Shown here one piece after another: positions 34,415 to 43,682 of a DNA stretch of 64,000 bases (the stretch's first letter is position 1; each line of letters starts with the position of its first letter). The stretch is from Oceanobacillus oncorhynchi. Lineage in GTDB: Bacteria > Bacillota > Bacilli > Bacillales > Amphibacillaceae. The notes under the pieces are model-generated. The model saw only the letters and a list, made by a program, of their open reading frames with translations, made no database searches and was not told where the DNA came from. The position numbers were made by a program, and so were the translations under genes. The stretch covers positions 3,906,001 to 3,970,000 of the forward strand of contig NZ_CDGG01000001.1 in NCBI RefSeq assembly GCF_000821065.1, read 5' to 3'.

Positions 34415-35425
34415 TCAGTTATTCTGCTCCTTCTTCCTCCGTCTCCCCAAAAAAAGCAACAATGTTAACGCTGCAGTTCCAATAATAATCGGCTGCTTTT
34501 TCAGCTTATCCTCCTCAGTATAAAAAACATCTTTCATAAGAAGATTCAGGTTCTGCGGTCTCTCTGCCAAACGGCGCATAAAATATCCGAACCAATCCTC
34601 TCCAAAGGGGATGTATGTGCAGAATCGAAATCCCTCTTTTACTAGTTGATGCTGCATATCGACTCGAAAACCATAAAGCATTTGAAATTCAAAACGATCT
34701 TTTGAAATATGATGTTCCTCGATAAACTCCTTTAATTCCTGAATGATACGATGATCATGCGTTGCGATAGATGTAAAAGCTTTTCCAAGCAACCTTTTCT
34801 TTGCTATCATCAGGAAATTCTTATCAATGTCCTCTTTAGAGGAATACGCAACTGTACTGTCTTCCTTATAGGCGCCCTTTACGATGCGCAGACGCACATC
34901 TTCAAGACCGCTTAAATCCTTCTCTGCATCAAGCAAGTATGTCTGTATAACAGTACCGACATTGGTATAGCTTTTTCGAAGACTTTTCAGAATCTCCAGG
35001 GTTTTCTCATAGTGGATATACTTCTCCATATCTATGTTCACAAAAATGTCACATGCATGAGCCACGTCTAGAATCTGCTCCACATTTTCAATACAAAAAG
35101 ATTCTTCAATATCCAGCCCCAGCTGCGTCAGTTTGATAGAAATATGGCAATCCAAATGCTCTTCCTTGATTTGGCGGAGCATCGCTATGATTTTCTCTTT
35201 TGCATGCACCGCTTCATTTCTATCTGTTACAAACTCTCCGAGGTGGTCCATTGTACAAGATATCTGTTTTTGATTCAACTCTCTTATCACAGGAACAATG
35301 GCATCGAAAACGGTTCCGGCTACGAAACGTTCTGCTCCAAACCGCGTTCCAAATTTTCTCGCGCTTTTATTTAAAAAGTCATTATTGGAAAGTCCTATAA
35401 AAAAATTTCTAGCTAAATTAGCCAT
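34415..35425 (-). CDS. putB: Proline dehydrogenase with C-terminal membrane tail
   Basis: FAD enzyme oxidising proline to pyrroline-5-carboxylate. The 336-residue protein shows the TIM-barrel motifs DHLGEFV, ISIKLTQLGLDI, VRLRIVKGAYKE, ATHDHRII and FEFQMLYGFR, ending in YFMRRLAERPQNL. After the usual end it continues about 35 residues into a hydrophobic helix (PIIIGTAALTLLLFLG) and RRRKKEQNN, an apparent C-terminal membrane anchor. I chose the ATG at 35425; the frame upstream opens only with TTG. It follows pruA by about 100 bp. Confidence 0.93.
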   Translation of the reverse strand: MANLARNFFIGLSNNDFLNKSARKFGTRFGAERFVAGTVFDAIVPVIRELNQKQISCTMDHLGEFVTDRNEAVHAKEKIIAMLRQIKEEHLDCHISIKLTQLGLDIEESFCIENVEQILDVAHACDIFVNIDMEKYIHYEKTLEILKSLRKSYTNVGTVIQTYLLDAEKDLSGLEDVRLRIVKGAYKEDSTVAYSSKEDIDKNFLMIAKKRLLGKAFTSIATHDHRIIQELKEFIEEHHISKDRFEFQMLYGFRVDMQHQLVKEGFRFCTYIPFGEDWFGYFMRRLAERPQNLNLLMKDVFYTEEDKLKKQPIIIGTAALTLLLFLGRRRKKEQNN

Positions 35426-35528
35426 AACCCAATATCCCCCCATCTTCAAAACAAGCTCTTCATTTTAAATGCTTCCTGTGAACAGAAAAAACGATTTCTG
35501 CTTCTGTTCACAGGCAAGCTGCTATCTA

Positions 35529-37076
35529 TTAAAATTGTTCTGACACAATTTTAGCCTCTAAGAAATGCTGCAGGTAATCCGGACCTCCTGCCTTTGAATC
35601 AGTTCCTGACATTTTAAACCCGCCAAACGGCTGGTAACCGACAATTGCTGCTGTACAGCCGCGGTTAAAATACAGGTTGCCGACATGGAAATCCTCCCGG
35701 GCACGTTCTAAATGAGCGCGATTTGTAGAAATAACCGCTCCTGTTAACCCATATTCCGTATTGTTTGCAATCTCTAACAGCTCATCAAAGTCTTTTGCCT
35801 TTGCAAACGCAACGACAGGTCCAAAGATTTCCTCTTGCATGATACGTGCTTTAGGGTTCAGATCCTTGAAAATAGTTGGATAGATAAAGAAGCCTTTAGA
35901 GTCATCTGTTTCTCCACCGAAAACAAGCTCTCCTTCTTCCTTGCCAATTTCAATATAGTTTTTGATTTTATCAAATTGTGTCTGGTTAATGACCGAAGCC
36001 ATATACACATTTTCTTCGGATGGATTGCCGACAGTTAATGTTTTGGCAATTTCAACTGATTTCCTGATAACTTCATCGTAGACATCCTCATGGATGATTG
36101 CACGGGAGCATGCAGAGCATTTTTGCCCGGAGAATCCGAATGCAGAATGAACAATTGACTCAGCAGCCAAATCTAAATCAGCTGTTTCATCAACAATAAT
36201 TGTGTCCTTCCCGCCCATTTCTGCAACAACCCGCTTCAGATGCTGCTGTCCATCTTGTATTTTAGCTGCACGTTCAAAAATACGGACACCAGTCGCTCGT
36301 GAACCGGTAAAGTTAATAAAATGTGTATCTTTGTGGTCTACCAGATAATCGCCAATTTCCTTTGGATCACCCGGCACAAAATTTAATACGCCCTTAGGCA
36401 GACCAGCTTCTTCTAATACTTCTACAAGCTTATATGCAATCACTGGTGTATTTTCAGAAGGCTTCAATAAGACCGGATTTCCAGCAACAATCGGAGCAGC
36501 AACCGTTCCGCACACAATAGCAAATGCAAAATTCCATGGTGGGATAACAACGCCGGGACCCATTGCTTTATAAAAATATTTATTATTTTCCGTAATACGG
36601 TCTTCTACATGTTTTCCCTGATCAAGCTCCAGCATCTGGCGCCCATAATATTCTAAAAAGTCAATGCCCTCTGCAATATCGCCATCCGCCTGATCCCAAG
36701 GCTTGCCGGCATCCTGAATCAGCCAAGCAGAAAATTTATGCTTACGGCGGCGGACAATAGCGGCCGCACGAAATAAAACATGCGCACGGTCTTCCACAGG
36801 TACTTTTCTCCAGGTTTCATAAGCTTCTACTGCTGCCTGAAAAGCCTGTTCAACATGGTCCTTTGTTGCTTTTGATACGTTTCCAACCACTTCTTCCTTA
36901 TTAGCTGAGTTAATGGATACCAGTTTATCCTCTGTGTAAACTTTTTCTCCGTTGATAACCAGCGGATAATCTTTACCCAGCTCCGCGCGAACAGAACGTA
37001 ATGCTCCCTCCAGCTCTTTTCTATTCTCTTCTTTCTTAAAATTTGTAAATGGTTCATGTGTAAATGGCTGCACCAT
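35529..37076 (-). CDS. pruA: 1-pyrroline-5-carboxylate dehydrogenase
   Basis: NAD-dependent aldehyde dehydrogenase that oxidises glutamate semialdehyde to glutamate, the second step of proline and arginine breakdown. At 515 residues it matches the RocA/PutC length. Visible features are PPWNFAFAI, the catalytic Glu in VAEMGGKD (near 287), the nucleophilic Cys in GQKCSACSR (near 321) and [10 protein letters not shown]. It is the first gene of the pruA-putB-putP unit, with a sigma-54 promoter about 50 bp upstream. Confidence 0.96.
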   Translation of the reverse strand: MVQPFTHEPFTNFKKEENRKELEGALRSVRAELGKDYPLVINGEKVYTEDKLVSINSANKEEVVGNVSKATKDHVEQAFQAAVEAYETWRKVPVEDRAHVLFRAAAIVRRRKHKFSAWLIQDAGKPWDQADGDIAEGIDFLEYYGRQMLELDQGKHVEDRITENNKYFYKAMGPGVVIPPWNFAFAIVCGTVAAPIVAGNPVLLKPSENTPVIAYKLVEVLEEAGLPKGVLNFVPGDPKEIGDYLVDHKDTHFINFTGSRATGVRIFERAAKIQDGQQHLKRVVAEMGGKDTIIVDETADLDLAAESIVHSAFGFSGQKCSACSRAIIHEDVYDEVIRKSVEIAKTLTVGNPSEENVYMASVINQTQFDKIKNYIEIGKEEGELVFGGETDDSKGFFIYPTIFKDLNPKARIMQEEIFGPVVAFAKAKDFDELLEIANNTEYGLTGAVISTNRAHLERAREDFHVGNLYFNRGCTAAIVGYQPFGGFKMSGTDSKAGGPDYLQHFLEAKIVSEQF

Positions 37077-37126
37077 GTAACATACCTCCTAGTAGATAAT
37101 TTAATTCTGTTTTTCTATCAATCTAT

Positions 37127-37143
37127 ATGCAAAAAACATGCCA
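37127..37143 (-). promoter_or_regulatory. Sigma-54 (-24/-12) promoter of pruA
   Basis: The minus strand reads TGGCATGTTTTTTGCAT, matching the consensus TGGCAC-N5-TTGCA with GG at -24 and GC at -12 in exact spacing. It lies about 50 bp before the pruA start and faces away from a divergent sigma-54 activator gene. Confidence 0.85.
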
Positions 37144-37241
37144 GTATTATCATTATTAATAAAAACACCTGATGAAAGCTTGTGAATAATGGAAGCGATT
37201 TCATTATTTTGTGATTTTCTATTGCCTTTTACTGCAAATCA

Positions 37242-37261
37242 CCTTTACAATAGTGTAAAGG
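37242..37261. promoter_or_regulatory. Perfect palindrome, candidate activator site
   Basis: CCTTTACAATAGTGTAAAGG has perfect 8-bp arms around ATAG. It lies about 100 bp upstream of the sigma-54 promoter of pruA and 60 bp upstream of the activator start. Further TTTACA copies follow near 37289 and 37300. Position and symmetry fit an upstream activating sequence for the divergent regulator. Confidence 0.5.
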
Positions 37262-37320
37262 AAAATTACACATATTGTATAGACGGTTTACAGATTACTT
37301 TACACTTACGAGGTGAGTTT

Positions 37321-38682
37321 ATGAATGAACTTTTTTTCTTTGAGGAATTATTACAATCTGAAGATGACGCCATTACCATTGTAAACACGGAACAAAAAGT
37401 AATCTATTGGAACCATGCTGCCGAACAAACCTATCAAATCGATAAAGAACAAATTATCAATCAGCCTATCACAAACTTTTTTTCGCATGATGATCTGATG
37501 GTGATGAAGGTTTTAAACACAAAAGAGCCTGTTAAAAATGCTTATCACAGACCAAGGAAAGATAAGCATGTTGTGGTTAATTCCTCACCTGTCTTTAATC
37601 AGGAAAATACTTTAATCGGTGTGATTTCGATTGAACGGGATATTACCCACATCGTGAAGCTGAACGATAATTTAGAAAGCACCTCCCAAGAGCTGCAGGA
37701 GCTAAAGCAAAAAATGACTCCCGCCTCTTCCAGCTCTCCCTTTGCTAAATTAAAAGGAGACAGTCAGGCACTTCACCAAATGATCCGGCTCGCCAGTAAA
37801 ACTGCCGGAACCGATGCAACCACCTTAATTCTTGGAGAAAGCGGTACAGGGAAAGAGGTATGTGCCCGGGCGATTCATGATGCTAGTAAAAGAAAGAATG
37901 CCCCTTTTATTCCTGTCAATTGCGGCGCCATCCCGCAGGCGTTGTTTGAAAGTGAGTTATTTGGCTATGAGAGCGGCTCCTTTACCGGTGCTGAAAAAGG
38001 AGGGAAAGCTGGGAAAATCGAAATGGCTGATGGCGGCACAGTTTTTTTAGATGAAGTAGGTGAGCTTCCCTTAGATATGCAGGTAAAGCTTCTGCGTGTT
38101 CTGCAGGAAAACCGTATTTACCGTATCGGCGACTCAGGCGGAAAACAAATTGATGTCCGCTTTGTAGCTGCAACAAATCAGGATTTAGAAAAGCTGATGC
38201 AAGAGAATAAATTCAGATCGGATCTATTTTACCGATTAAATGTTATTCAATTGACCATGCCTCCTCTGCGTGATAGAAAAAAAGATATCAGCATTCTGGC
38301 AAAAACATTTTTAAAGCAATTTGCTGCGAAGTATCAGACTTCTATTCCAGAGATACCTGACGAAACAATGGAAGCCCTGCAGCAATATCATTGGCCTGGG
38401 AATATAAGAGAAATCAGAAACCTGATGGAAAGAATCATTATCCTGCATGAGGGAACAACCTTAACCAGACAGGATGTATTAAGCTTTCTCCCGGTCTCCT
38501 TTTCAAATCCTCCCTTGCCGCATACGGAAACACTGCCGCTGGAGAAGGAAAATTTGGAGAAAATATCAATTGAACAAGCATTGGAATTATGTAACAGCAA
38601 TAAATCAAAGGCAGCTAAACAGCTTGGTATATCCCGTGTTACCTTATATCAAAAAATTAAAAAATACCATCTCGACATTTGA
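37321..38682 (+). CDS. Sigma-54-dependent transcriptional activator, RocR-like
   Basis: A 453-residue enhancer-binding protein: N-terminal PAS sensor (about 8-112), AAA+ domain with Walker A GESGTGK (172-178), sigma-54 contact loop GSFTGA (219-224; the usual form is GAFTGA), Walker B VFLDEV (241-246), and a C-terminal Fis-type HTH (SKAAKQLGISRVTLYQKIKK). It has no receiver domain, so it is probably controlled by a ligand, perhaps proline, ornithine or P5C. The ATG at 37321 follows GAGGTGA; the longer open frame upstream lacks a ribosome site. It is divergent from pruA and is probably its activator. Confidence 0.9.
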   Translation: MNELFFFEELLQSEDDAITIVNTEQKVIYWNHAAEQTYQIDKEQIINQPITNFFSHDDLMVMKVLNTKEPVKNAYHRPRKDKHVVVNSSPVFNQENTLIGVISIERDITHIVKLNDNLESTSQELQELKQKMTPASSSSPFAKLKGDSQALHQMIRLASKTAGTDATTLILGESGTGKEVCARAIHDASKRKNAPFIPVNCGAIPQALFESELFGYESGSFTGAEKGGKAGKIEMADGGTVFLDEVGELPLDMQVKLLRVLQENRIYRIGDSGGKQIDVRFVAATNQDLEKLMQENKFRSDLFYRLNVIQLTMPPLRDRKKDISILAKTFLKQFAAKYQTSIPEIPDETMEALQQYHWPGNIREIRNLMERIIILHEGTTLTRQDVLSFLPVSFSNPPLPHTETLPLEKENLEKISIEQALELCNSNKSKAAKQLGISRVTLYQKIKKYHLDI

Positions 38683-38771
38683 TATACCTTCTTTTTCATT
38701 AACGTTTAAAGCTGTTTCCAGGTCTAAAAATATCCGCGGACAGATGTCTTTTTTTATGAAATCAAAGACAG

Positions 38772-38810
38772 TTAAATAAAAAGAGAGTTTTTTTCTCTCT
38801 TTATTTAATT
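38772..38810 (+). terminator. Terminator after sigma-54 activator gene
   Basis: Palindrome TTAAATAAAAAGAGAG / CTCTCTTTATTTAA around a T-rich loop. Confidence 0.75.
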
Positions 38811-39339
38811 GGTTAAAAAGCAAAACATTACTTAATTAACAAGCCAAGCTTTAGAAAAATGCATGTTAGCCTTATAGCTACCGTGCTTGCAAAAAACGGT
38901 TCCCCTCCCCGCTGTGAAATAAGGAGACTATCTTTGTAAGAGTGCACCGCACTCTTCTTTAGAACAACATCATATTTTTACTAAATATATCGAAAAATCA
39001 AATATTAATGCATATTTCCGAGGAATACACTCGTGCACTGCTAATTAAACAGAAACCTTCCTCTACAACCAGCTAGATAATGGCCTGTATTGATATATTT
39101 TAAAGGAAAAGGAAAATAATGATGCCCGATTATTCAGTAAAATCACTAAACTACTATTTTATGAGTAAGACTCTCAGACCATTTTTTAAAAAAATGAGAA
39201 AGAAAAACCACTAGTTTTGTCGAAAGCATTTCATTTTTTTTCTCTTTTTGCGATAATTCTTTTGGTACTTTAATAATAAGCTTTTATTACATTATTCATC
39301 GCAGCCAAATATTACTAAGAAAGGTGCATCGTAAAGGAT
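38811..39339. other. Intergenic region, no assured gene
   Basis: About 530 bp. It contains a perfect short hairpin AAGAGTGC-ACC-GCACTCTT (38938-38956) followed by CTTT, the palindrome ATTTTTTAAAAAAAT near 39181, and a possible 31-codon frame at 39119-39214 listed separately. A small RNA ending at the 38938 hairpin is conceivable but not supported by a promoter I can define. Confidence 0.35.
39119..39214 (+). CDS. Possible 31-residue basic miniprotein
   Basis: The frame starts ATGATG after AAAGGAAAAGGAAAATA and encodes MMPDYSVKSLNYYFMSKTLR, then PFFKKMRKKNH. The tail is strongly basic. A plausible ribosome site is the only support. I recognise no family, and it could be chance. Confidence 0.25.
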   Translation: MMPDYSVKSLNYYFMSKTLRPFFKKMRKKNH

Positions 39340-39519
39340 ATGAAAGAAGAAGTAAAGATTGATGAGTACAACAGGGAGGCCATTGTACTATCAATTGTTC
39401 AAAAAAGAAGTGAAATGTTACAACAAGCACAAAAGAATGGCTTGGGAGCCAAAGAAACCGTTAACTGCAGCCAAGAATTAGATGAGTTAATGAATCAGCT
39501 AGTTCTTTTAGATACTTAA
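39340..39519 (+). CDS. Spo0E-like aspartyl-phosphate phosphatase
   Basis: A 59-residue protein ending KETVNCSQELDELMNQLVLLDT. The pattern of a hydrophobic first helix (VQKRSEMLQQAQKNG), a loop and then S-x-E-L-D-x-L-M-N is the Spo0E signature. Such proteins remove phosphate from Spo0A~P and delay sporulation. It is one residue below usual length cut-offs, so it is easily missed. AAAGG lies very near the ATG, so the start is not certain. The terminator at 39563 follows. Confidence 0.8.
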   Translation: MKEEVKIDEYNREAIVLSIVQKRSEMLQQAQKNGLGAKETVNCSQELDELMNQLVLLDT

Positions 39520-39562
39520 CATAAAAACGTACAAACAAAACCAATACACTATTAAATAGGGA

Positions 39563-39597
39563 AAGAGGCTCTTTTCATAAAAGAGCCTCTGTTTTAT
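39563..39597 (+). terminator. Terminator after Spo0E-like gene
   Basis: Perfect arms GAGGCTCTTTT (39565-39575) and AAAAGAGCCTC (39579-39589), then TGTTTTATT. Confidence 0.88.
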
Positions 39598-39634
39598 TAT
39601 AATAATATAAAACGCATCGTTTTCTCCAAAAAAT

Positions 39635-39661
39635 TGAAACCAAACTGTAACAATAAACGTA
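39635..39661 (+). promoter_or_regulatory. SigW-type promoter of the NfeD-flotillin operon
   Basis: TGAAAC (39635-39640) and CGTA (39658-39661) are separated by 17 nt, matching the extracytoplasmic factor SigW. It is 37 bp before the start codon. The B. subtilis yuaF-floT operon is also a SigW target. Confidence 0.8.
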
Positions 39662-39697
39662 CATATAAGTAAGACAAGGAAAAAGGGAGGGTACATA

Positions 39698-40225
39698 TTG
39701 ACTTTATTTGGTTACGCTATACAAGATTTATATTTATGGATACTGATTATAGCAGCAATTTTAACCGTTGTTGTTTTATTATTTGGAGATTTATTGGATG
39801 GCATTTTTGAATCCATCCCTTTCCTGCATCCGGTGCTCGTTCTTTCCTTTTTCATTTTTTTATCTGCCATGGGATATATTCTCGAATGGTTCATGGACTG
39901 GTCAAGTCTAGTCATTCTAATTATTGCTTCTATATCAAGTATCATTTTTGTAACTCTCCTGCATTTATTTGTTCTTGTTCCAATCCGATCAGCTGAACAA
40001 TCATGGGGATATTCAGAAGATGCTCTCATTGGCAGTGTAGGGACTGCGATTGTATCTATTCCGATAGATGGTTATGGAGAAGTAATGGTGCAATGGAAAA
40101 GCGGAGTTATCTCAAAACCGGCTGTCAGCTATGATAATGAAGCAATCTCTCAGGATGAGCGTGTTTTAATTATCGAAATTAAAGATGGTGTTTTCTATGT
40201 CAGCCCCTATCAATCGTTGGATTAG
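39698..40225 (+). CDS. yuaF: NfeD-family membrane protein (YuaF-like)
   Basis: A 175-residue protein with four predicted helices (about 9-30, 41-58, 68-80 and 82-95) and a C-terminal OB-fold domain (IGSVGTAIVSIPIDGYGEVMVQWKSG). NfeD proteins partner with flotillins in membrane microdomains and are linked to fluidity and cell-envelope stress. The start is TTG at 39698, 6 nt after GGAGGG. It is 142 bp upstream of floT, with a strong hairpin in between. Confidence 0.92.
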   Translation: MTLFGYAIQDLYLWILIIAAILTVVVLLFGDLLDGIFESIPFLHPVLVLSFFIFLSAMGYILEWFMDWSSLVILIIASISSIIFVTLLHLFVLVPIRSAEQSWGYSEDALIGSVGTAIVSIPIDGYGEVMVQWKSGVISKPAVSYDNEAISQDERVLIIEIKDGVFYVSPYQSLD

Positions 40226-40301
40226 CTAATTAAAGATTAGCTTTTCACATATACTGAAGCTTCATTCCTTTTTAAATAGAGAGAATGTTAGTGAAGTATT
40301 T

Positions 40302-40340
40302 CCGGCTGCTCCCCTTTTACCCGCAGGGGCCGGCAGCCGG
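40302..40340 (+). other. Intercistronic GC-rich hairpin between yuaF and floT
   Basis: Arms CCGGCTGCTCCCC (40302-40314) and GGGGCCGGCAGCCGG (40326-40340), with a 2-nt bulge and no T-run after it. More likely an mRNA stabiliser or processing site than a full terminator. Confidence 0.55.
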
Positions 40341-40367
40341 AAAAATAAAACTTAGAGGAGGAAAATC

Positions 40368-41909
40368 ATGTCAGAATTGTGGATTGTTATTATTGTAGCA
40401 GCTGCGCTTCTTTTGGCACTGCTTGGTCTATTTGTAACCAAGTACCGTACAGCCGGTCCCGATGAAGCGCTCATTGTTACAGGAAGTTATTTAGGTGGAA
40501 AGAATGTTCACGTAGATGAAGCCGGAAATAAAATTAAAATTATTCGCGGCGGCGGAACATTCGTCGTTCCTGTCTTTCAACAAGCAGAACCACTTAGTCT
40601 TTTATCTAGTAAATTGGAGGTAACTACTCCAGAAGTTTACACAGAACAAGGTGTTCCTGTTTTAGCAGATGGTACAGCAATTTTTAAAATAGGCGGATCA
40701 ATCAGTGAAATTGCTACAGCAGCAGAACAATTCCTTGGAAAATCTAAACAGGACCGGGAGCTGGAAGCGAAAGAAGTACTGGAAGGTCATCTACGTTCCA
40801 TCCTTGGTTCGATGACGGTTGAAGAAATCTATAAAAACCGTGACAAGTTTTCTCAGGAAGTACAGCGGGTTGCTTCTAACGACTTAGCTAAGATGGGATT
40901 AGTTATCGTATCCTTTACGATTAAAGATGTAAGAGATACAAATGGATACTTAGAATCACTTGGTAAGCCCCGTATTGCACAAGTAAAACGTGATGCAGAT
41001 ATCGCTACAGCTGAAGCAGAGAAAGAAACGAGAATCAAGCGTGCGGAAGCAGCAAAAGATGCAAAACGTGCAGAATTGCAACGGGCAACCGAGATTGCAG
41101 AATCAGAAAAAGAAAATCAATTAAAAACATCTGAATACCGTCGTGAGCAGGATACTGCAAAAGCACGCGCGGACCAAGCTTATGATTTTGAAACAGCCCG
41201 TTCCAAACAGGAAGTTACGGAACAAGAAATGCAAATTAAAATCATCGAGCGTCAAAAGCAAATTGAATTGGAAGAAAAAGAAATTTTGCGTCGTGAGAAG
41301 CAATATGATTCAGAAGTTAAGAAAAAAGCAGATGCGGACAGATATTCCGTGGAGCAATCTGCAATTGCTGAAAAAGCAAGAGAAATGGCTACCGCAGATG
41401 CGAACCAATATCGTATTGAAACAGCAGCTCGTGCAGAAGCTGAAAAAATCCGTGTTGACGGTCTTGCGAAAGCAGATGCAGAACGTGCACAAGGGGAATC
41501 AGAAGCAGAGGTTATCCGCTTGAAAGGTCTTGCGGAAGCAGAAGCGAAAGAAAAAGTCGCTCAAGCCTTTGAACAATATGGAGAAGCAGCTATTCTTGAT
41601 ATGGTTATCAAAATGCTTCCAGATTATGCAAAACAAGTTGCAAGCCCATTATCCAATATTGATAAGATTACAGTAGTCGATACAGGAAGCAATGGCGCTA
41701 ATGGCGGAGCAAACAAAGTTTCCAGCTATGCAACCAACTTAATCAGTACATTGCAGGAAAATCTAAAAGAAACCTCTGGAATCGATATTAAGGAATTACT
41801 GGCAGGTGCATCGAAAGGCAATGCTAAACCGCAATCGAAAGAAACTCCTGCACCAGCGGCATCAGAAGTAGCTGCAGCGAAAACAAGCGAAGAAAATAAT
41901 GATAACTAA
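40368..41909 (+). CDS. floT: Flotillin-like protein FloT
   Basis: A 513-residue scaffold of membrane microdomains. The N-terminal helix (about 4-24) inserts in the membrane. It is followed by the SPFH/band 7 domain (about 30-195) and a long coiled coil rich in Ala, Glu, Lys and Arg (about 205-400: EAEKETRIKRAEAAKDAKRA, QYRIETAARAEAEKIRVDG). The C-terminus is a disordered Ala/Ser/Lys tail. Start ATG follows AGGAGG. It forms a SigW-type operon with yuaF. Confidence 0.96.
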   Translation: MSELWIVIIVAAALLLALLGLFVTKYRTAGPDEALIVTGSYLGGKNVHVDEAGNKIKIIRGGGTFVVPVFQQAEPLSLLSSKLEVTTPEVYTEQGVPVLADGTAIFKIGGSISEIATAAEQFLGKSKQDRELEAKEVLEGHLRSILGSMTVEEIYKNRDKFSQEVQRVASNDLAKMGLVIVSFTIKDVRDTNGYLESLGKPRIAQVKRDADIATAEAEKETRIKRAEAAKDAKRAELQRATEIAESEKENQLKTSEYRREQDTAKARADQAYDFETARSKQEVTEQEMQIKIIERQKQIELEEKEILRREKQYDSEVKKKADADRYSVEQSAIAEKAREMATADANQYRIETAARAEAEKIRVDGLAKADAERAQGESEAEVIRLKGLAEAEAKEKVAQAFEQYGEAAILDMVIKMLPDYAKQVASPLSNIDKITVVDTGSNGANGGANKVSSYATNLISTLQENLKETSGIDIKELLAGASKGNAKPQSKETPAPAASEVAAAKTSEENNDN

Positions 41910-42001
41910 TGTAAGGCAGCAATAGTTGCGGCACGGCAATAAAGTTGTTTCTCTGACTATCCGGATGTATCATGCTTTACTTTGAATAAAGAGGTGTTAA
42001 T

Positions 42002-42313
42002 TTGAAAAATGAACCTGATAGGCTGAAAAAACATGGCCTTATTAGCTATTTTGCTCTTATCATAGGTGTTATCTGCTTTTTCATCGTTTTCATAACCCCT
42101 ACAAGGATAGCTAACATAGGAAACTTAGCTGGTGATTATATCACATTTTTTCTTACAGCAGCAGGTATCATATTATCAATTATTGGATTAGGAAAGAAAA
42201 CAGAAAAAAATATCATTCCGATTATATCTTTTATGCTTTCTTCTTCTTTCTTTATATTTTGGATAATCGTATTTATCTTATTAATTACCGGCCAAATGGA
42301 CTTTGCTCCATAG
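42002..42313 (+). CDS. Hypothetical three-helix membrane protein
   Basis: A 103-residue protein with three strong hydrophobic segments (about 14-32, 44-63 and 70-97) and a short basic N-terminus. I recognise no family. The start is TTG at 42002 after GAGGTG. It lies 92 bp after floT on the same strand, where B. subtilis has yuaI, but is not similar to it. A terminator-like hairpin follows at 42398. Confidence 0.65.
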   Translation: MKNEPDRLKKHGLISYFALIIGVICFFIVFITPTRIANIGNLAGDYITFFLTAAGIILSIIGLGKKTEKNIIPIISFMLSSSFFIFWIIVFILLITGQMDFAP

Positions 42314-42397
42314 CCCAATAATATGTCCAATCATAACCAGAGGTATTTAGGAACAGCTTTATTGTTATAAAACCAGAAATCAAATGCAGCAAAAGAT

Positions 42398-42435
42398 AAA
42401 AATCTCTGTTCATTTTAAAATGAGCAAAGATTTTT
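42398..42435. terminator. Bidirectional terminator between 42002 gene and HIT gene
   Basis: Arms AAAATCTCTGTTCATTTT and AAAATGAGCAAAGATTTT (two mismatches), between two converging genes. Confidence 0.7.
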
Positions 42436-42444
42436 GTTTACTTT

Positions 42445-42903
42445 CTATTTTTTATTATGCAGCCTTTTTCTGGCGGCAGCCAGATTAATTTCTTTCTTCC
42501 CCTGCCGTCTATTTAATGCATGCTTAAACAGATAACGTATGCCCTTTCCTCTCATCTGTTCATCTTCATAGCGCGGCAATACATGCAGATGCGCATGCAT
42601 AATATGCTGACCAGCTGCCTCCCCGCTGTTCCAGCCAATGTTATATCCGGAAGGCACATGCTTTTCATCAATCAGATTTTTGGCTCGCTGTAAAAGATCT
42701 TTTATTGCCAGCCATTCTCCATCTGTTAAGTCAAATGGATAGACTCGATGTGCTTTGGTCACAATCACTCCAGCTCCTTCGAGTGATCTCCCTGGTTCCT
42801 TTGCTTCCTCTAATTGTAAAAACATTGCTTTTTCATTTTCCAATATGATTTGCTGATTTTTTATTAAAGAAGGATAACAAAAAGGGCATTCAGGTGAATT
42901 CAT
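42445..42903 (-). CDS. HIT family protein
   Basis: A 152-residue histidine-triad hydrolase or transferase acting on nucleotide conjugates. The triad is GQHIMHAHLHVLPRY near residue 98, and CPFCYP near the N-terminus is the common HIT Cys pair. Start ATG follows GGGAGGC. The gene is on the same strand as, and downstream of, the XRE/cupin regulator. Exact substrate unknown. Confidence 0.92.
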   Translation of the reverse strand: MNSPECPFCYPSLIKNQQIILENEKAMFLQLEEAKEPGRSLEGAGVIVTKAHRVYPFDLTDGEWLAIKDLLQRAKNLIDEKHVPSGYNIGWNSGEAAGQHIMHAHLHVLPRYEDEQMRGKGIRYLFKHALNRRQGKKEINLAAARKRLHNKK

Positions 42904-42967
42904 TCTTCTGCCTCCCAGTATAAAAAACGTTATATTGATTAATTAGACCTATGTTTCCTTTCCTTAT

Positions 42968-43537
42968 TCAGACTCTGTCAATAAAACAGGTCAACACCCT
43001 TGCCTCCTGTTCATCTACCGGGAGAAATAAATGTGGTTTGGACCCTGCGAAATAAGCACTGTCGCCTGTTTGGAGCAGCTGCTTTTTCCCATCATATAAT
43101 AATTCAATTTCCCCTTCCAATATATAGATAAATTCGTCCTGTGAATGCGTATACGTTTTTTCATCACGCAAATTCAGAGACTTTGGAGTAACATGGACAA
43201 TCGTCGGTTCAATCCCGCTATATTGGGAGCGGTTAGCAAGAATTTCATAGGAATACCCCATGCTTTCATCCCCTACTTTTTGCGGGCGGTTACTCTTCTT
43301 TTGGATAACAATATCCTGCTCTTCTTTATCATCCAGCACCCATGACAGCTGTATATGTAAAGCGTCACAAATTCGGGATAACGTCGCTATTGCGGAGGCA
43401 GTCTGTCCATTTTCAATTTTAGATAACAGACTTTTAGAGATATTGGAAGCGTCCGCAATTTCTTGCTGTGTTTTATCTTCCCGGCGTCTTGCATACTTAA
43501 TTTTCTCTCCAATTTTATGTAATTCGATGCTGCTCAT
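42968..43537 (-). CDS. XRE-family regulator with C-terminal cupin domain
   Basis: A 189-residue transcription factor. The N-terminal HTH (about 5-60: IKYARRREDKTQQEIADASN, SKSLLSKIENGQ) is followed by a C-terminal cupin (YTHSQDEFIYILEGEIELLYDG, GDSAYFAGSKPHLF) that probably binds a small metabolite or metal. The ATG at 43537 is chosen because AAAGG lies 5 nt ahead; a TTG opens the frame five codons earlier. Its targets may be the neighbouring HMG-CoA lyase or HIT genes, but nothing in the sequence proves this. Confidence 0.88.
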   Translation of the reverse strand: MSSIELHKIGEKIKYARRREDKTQQEIADASNISKSLLSKIENGQTASAIATLSRICDALHIQLSWVLDDKEEQDIVIQKKSNRPQKVGDESMGYSYEILANRSQYSGIEPTIVHVTPKSLNLRDEKTYTHSQDEFIYILEGEIELLYDGKKQLLQTGDSAYFAGSKPHLFLPVDEQEARVLTCFIDRV

Positions 43538-43682
43538 TCCTTCCTTTGCCAAATAGTCATTCGTGTTCTATTATATTTCTTGAACATCCTCTTATAGTAT
43601 ATTTAATCATAATCCAGACAAACCAATAGAGTCAATCTATTCTCGAATATCATTTACGGGAAACGATACTTAGCAACATACC

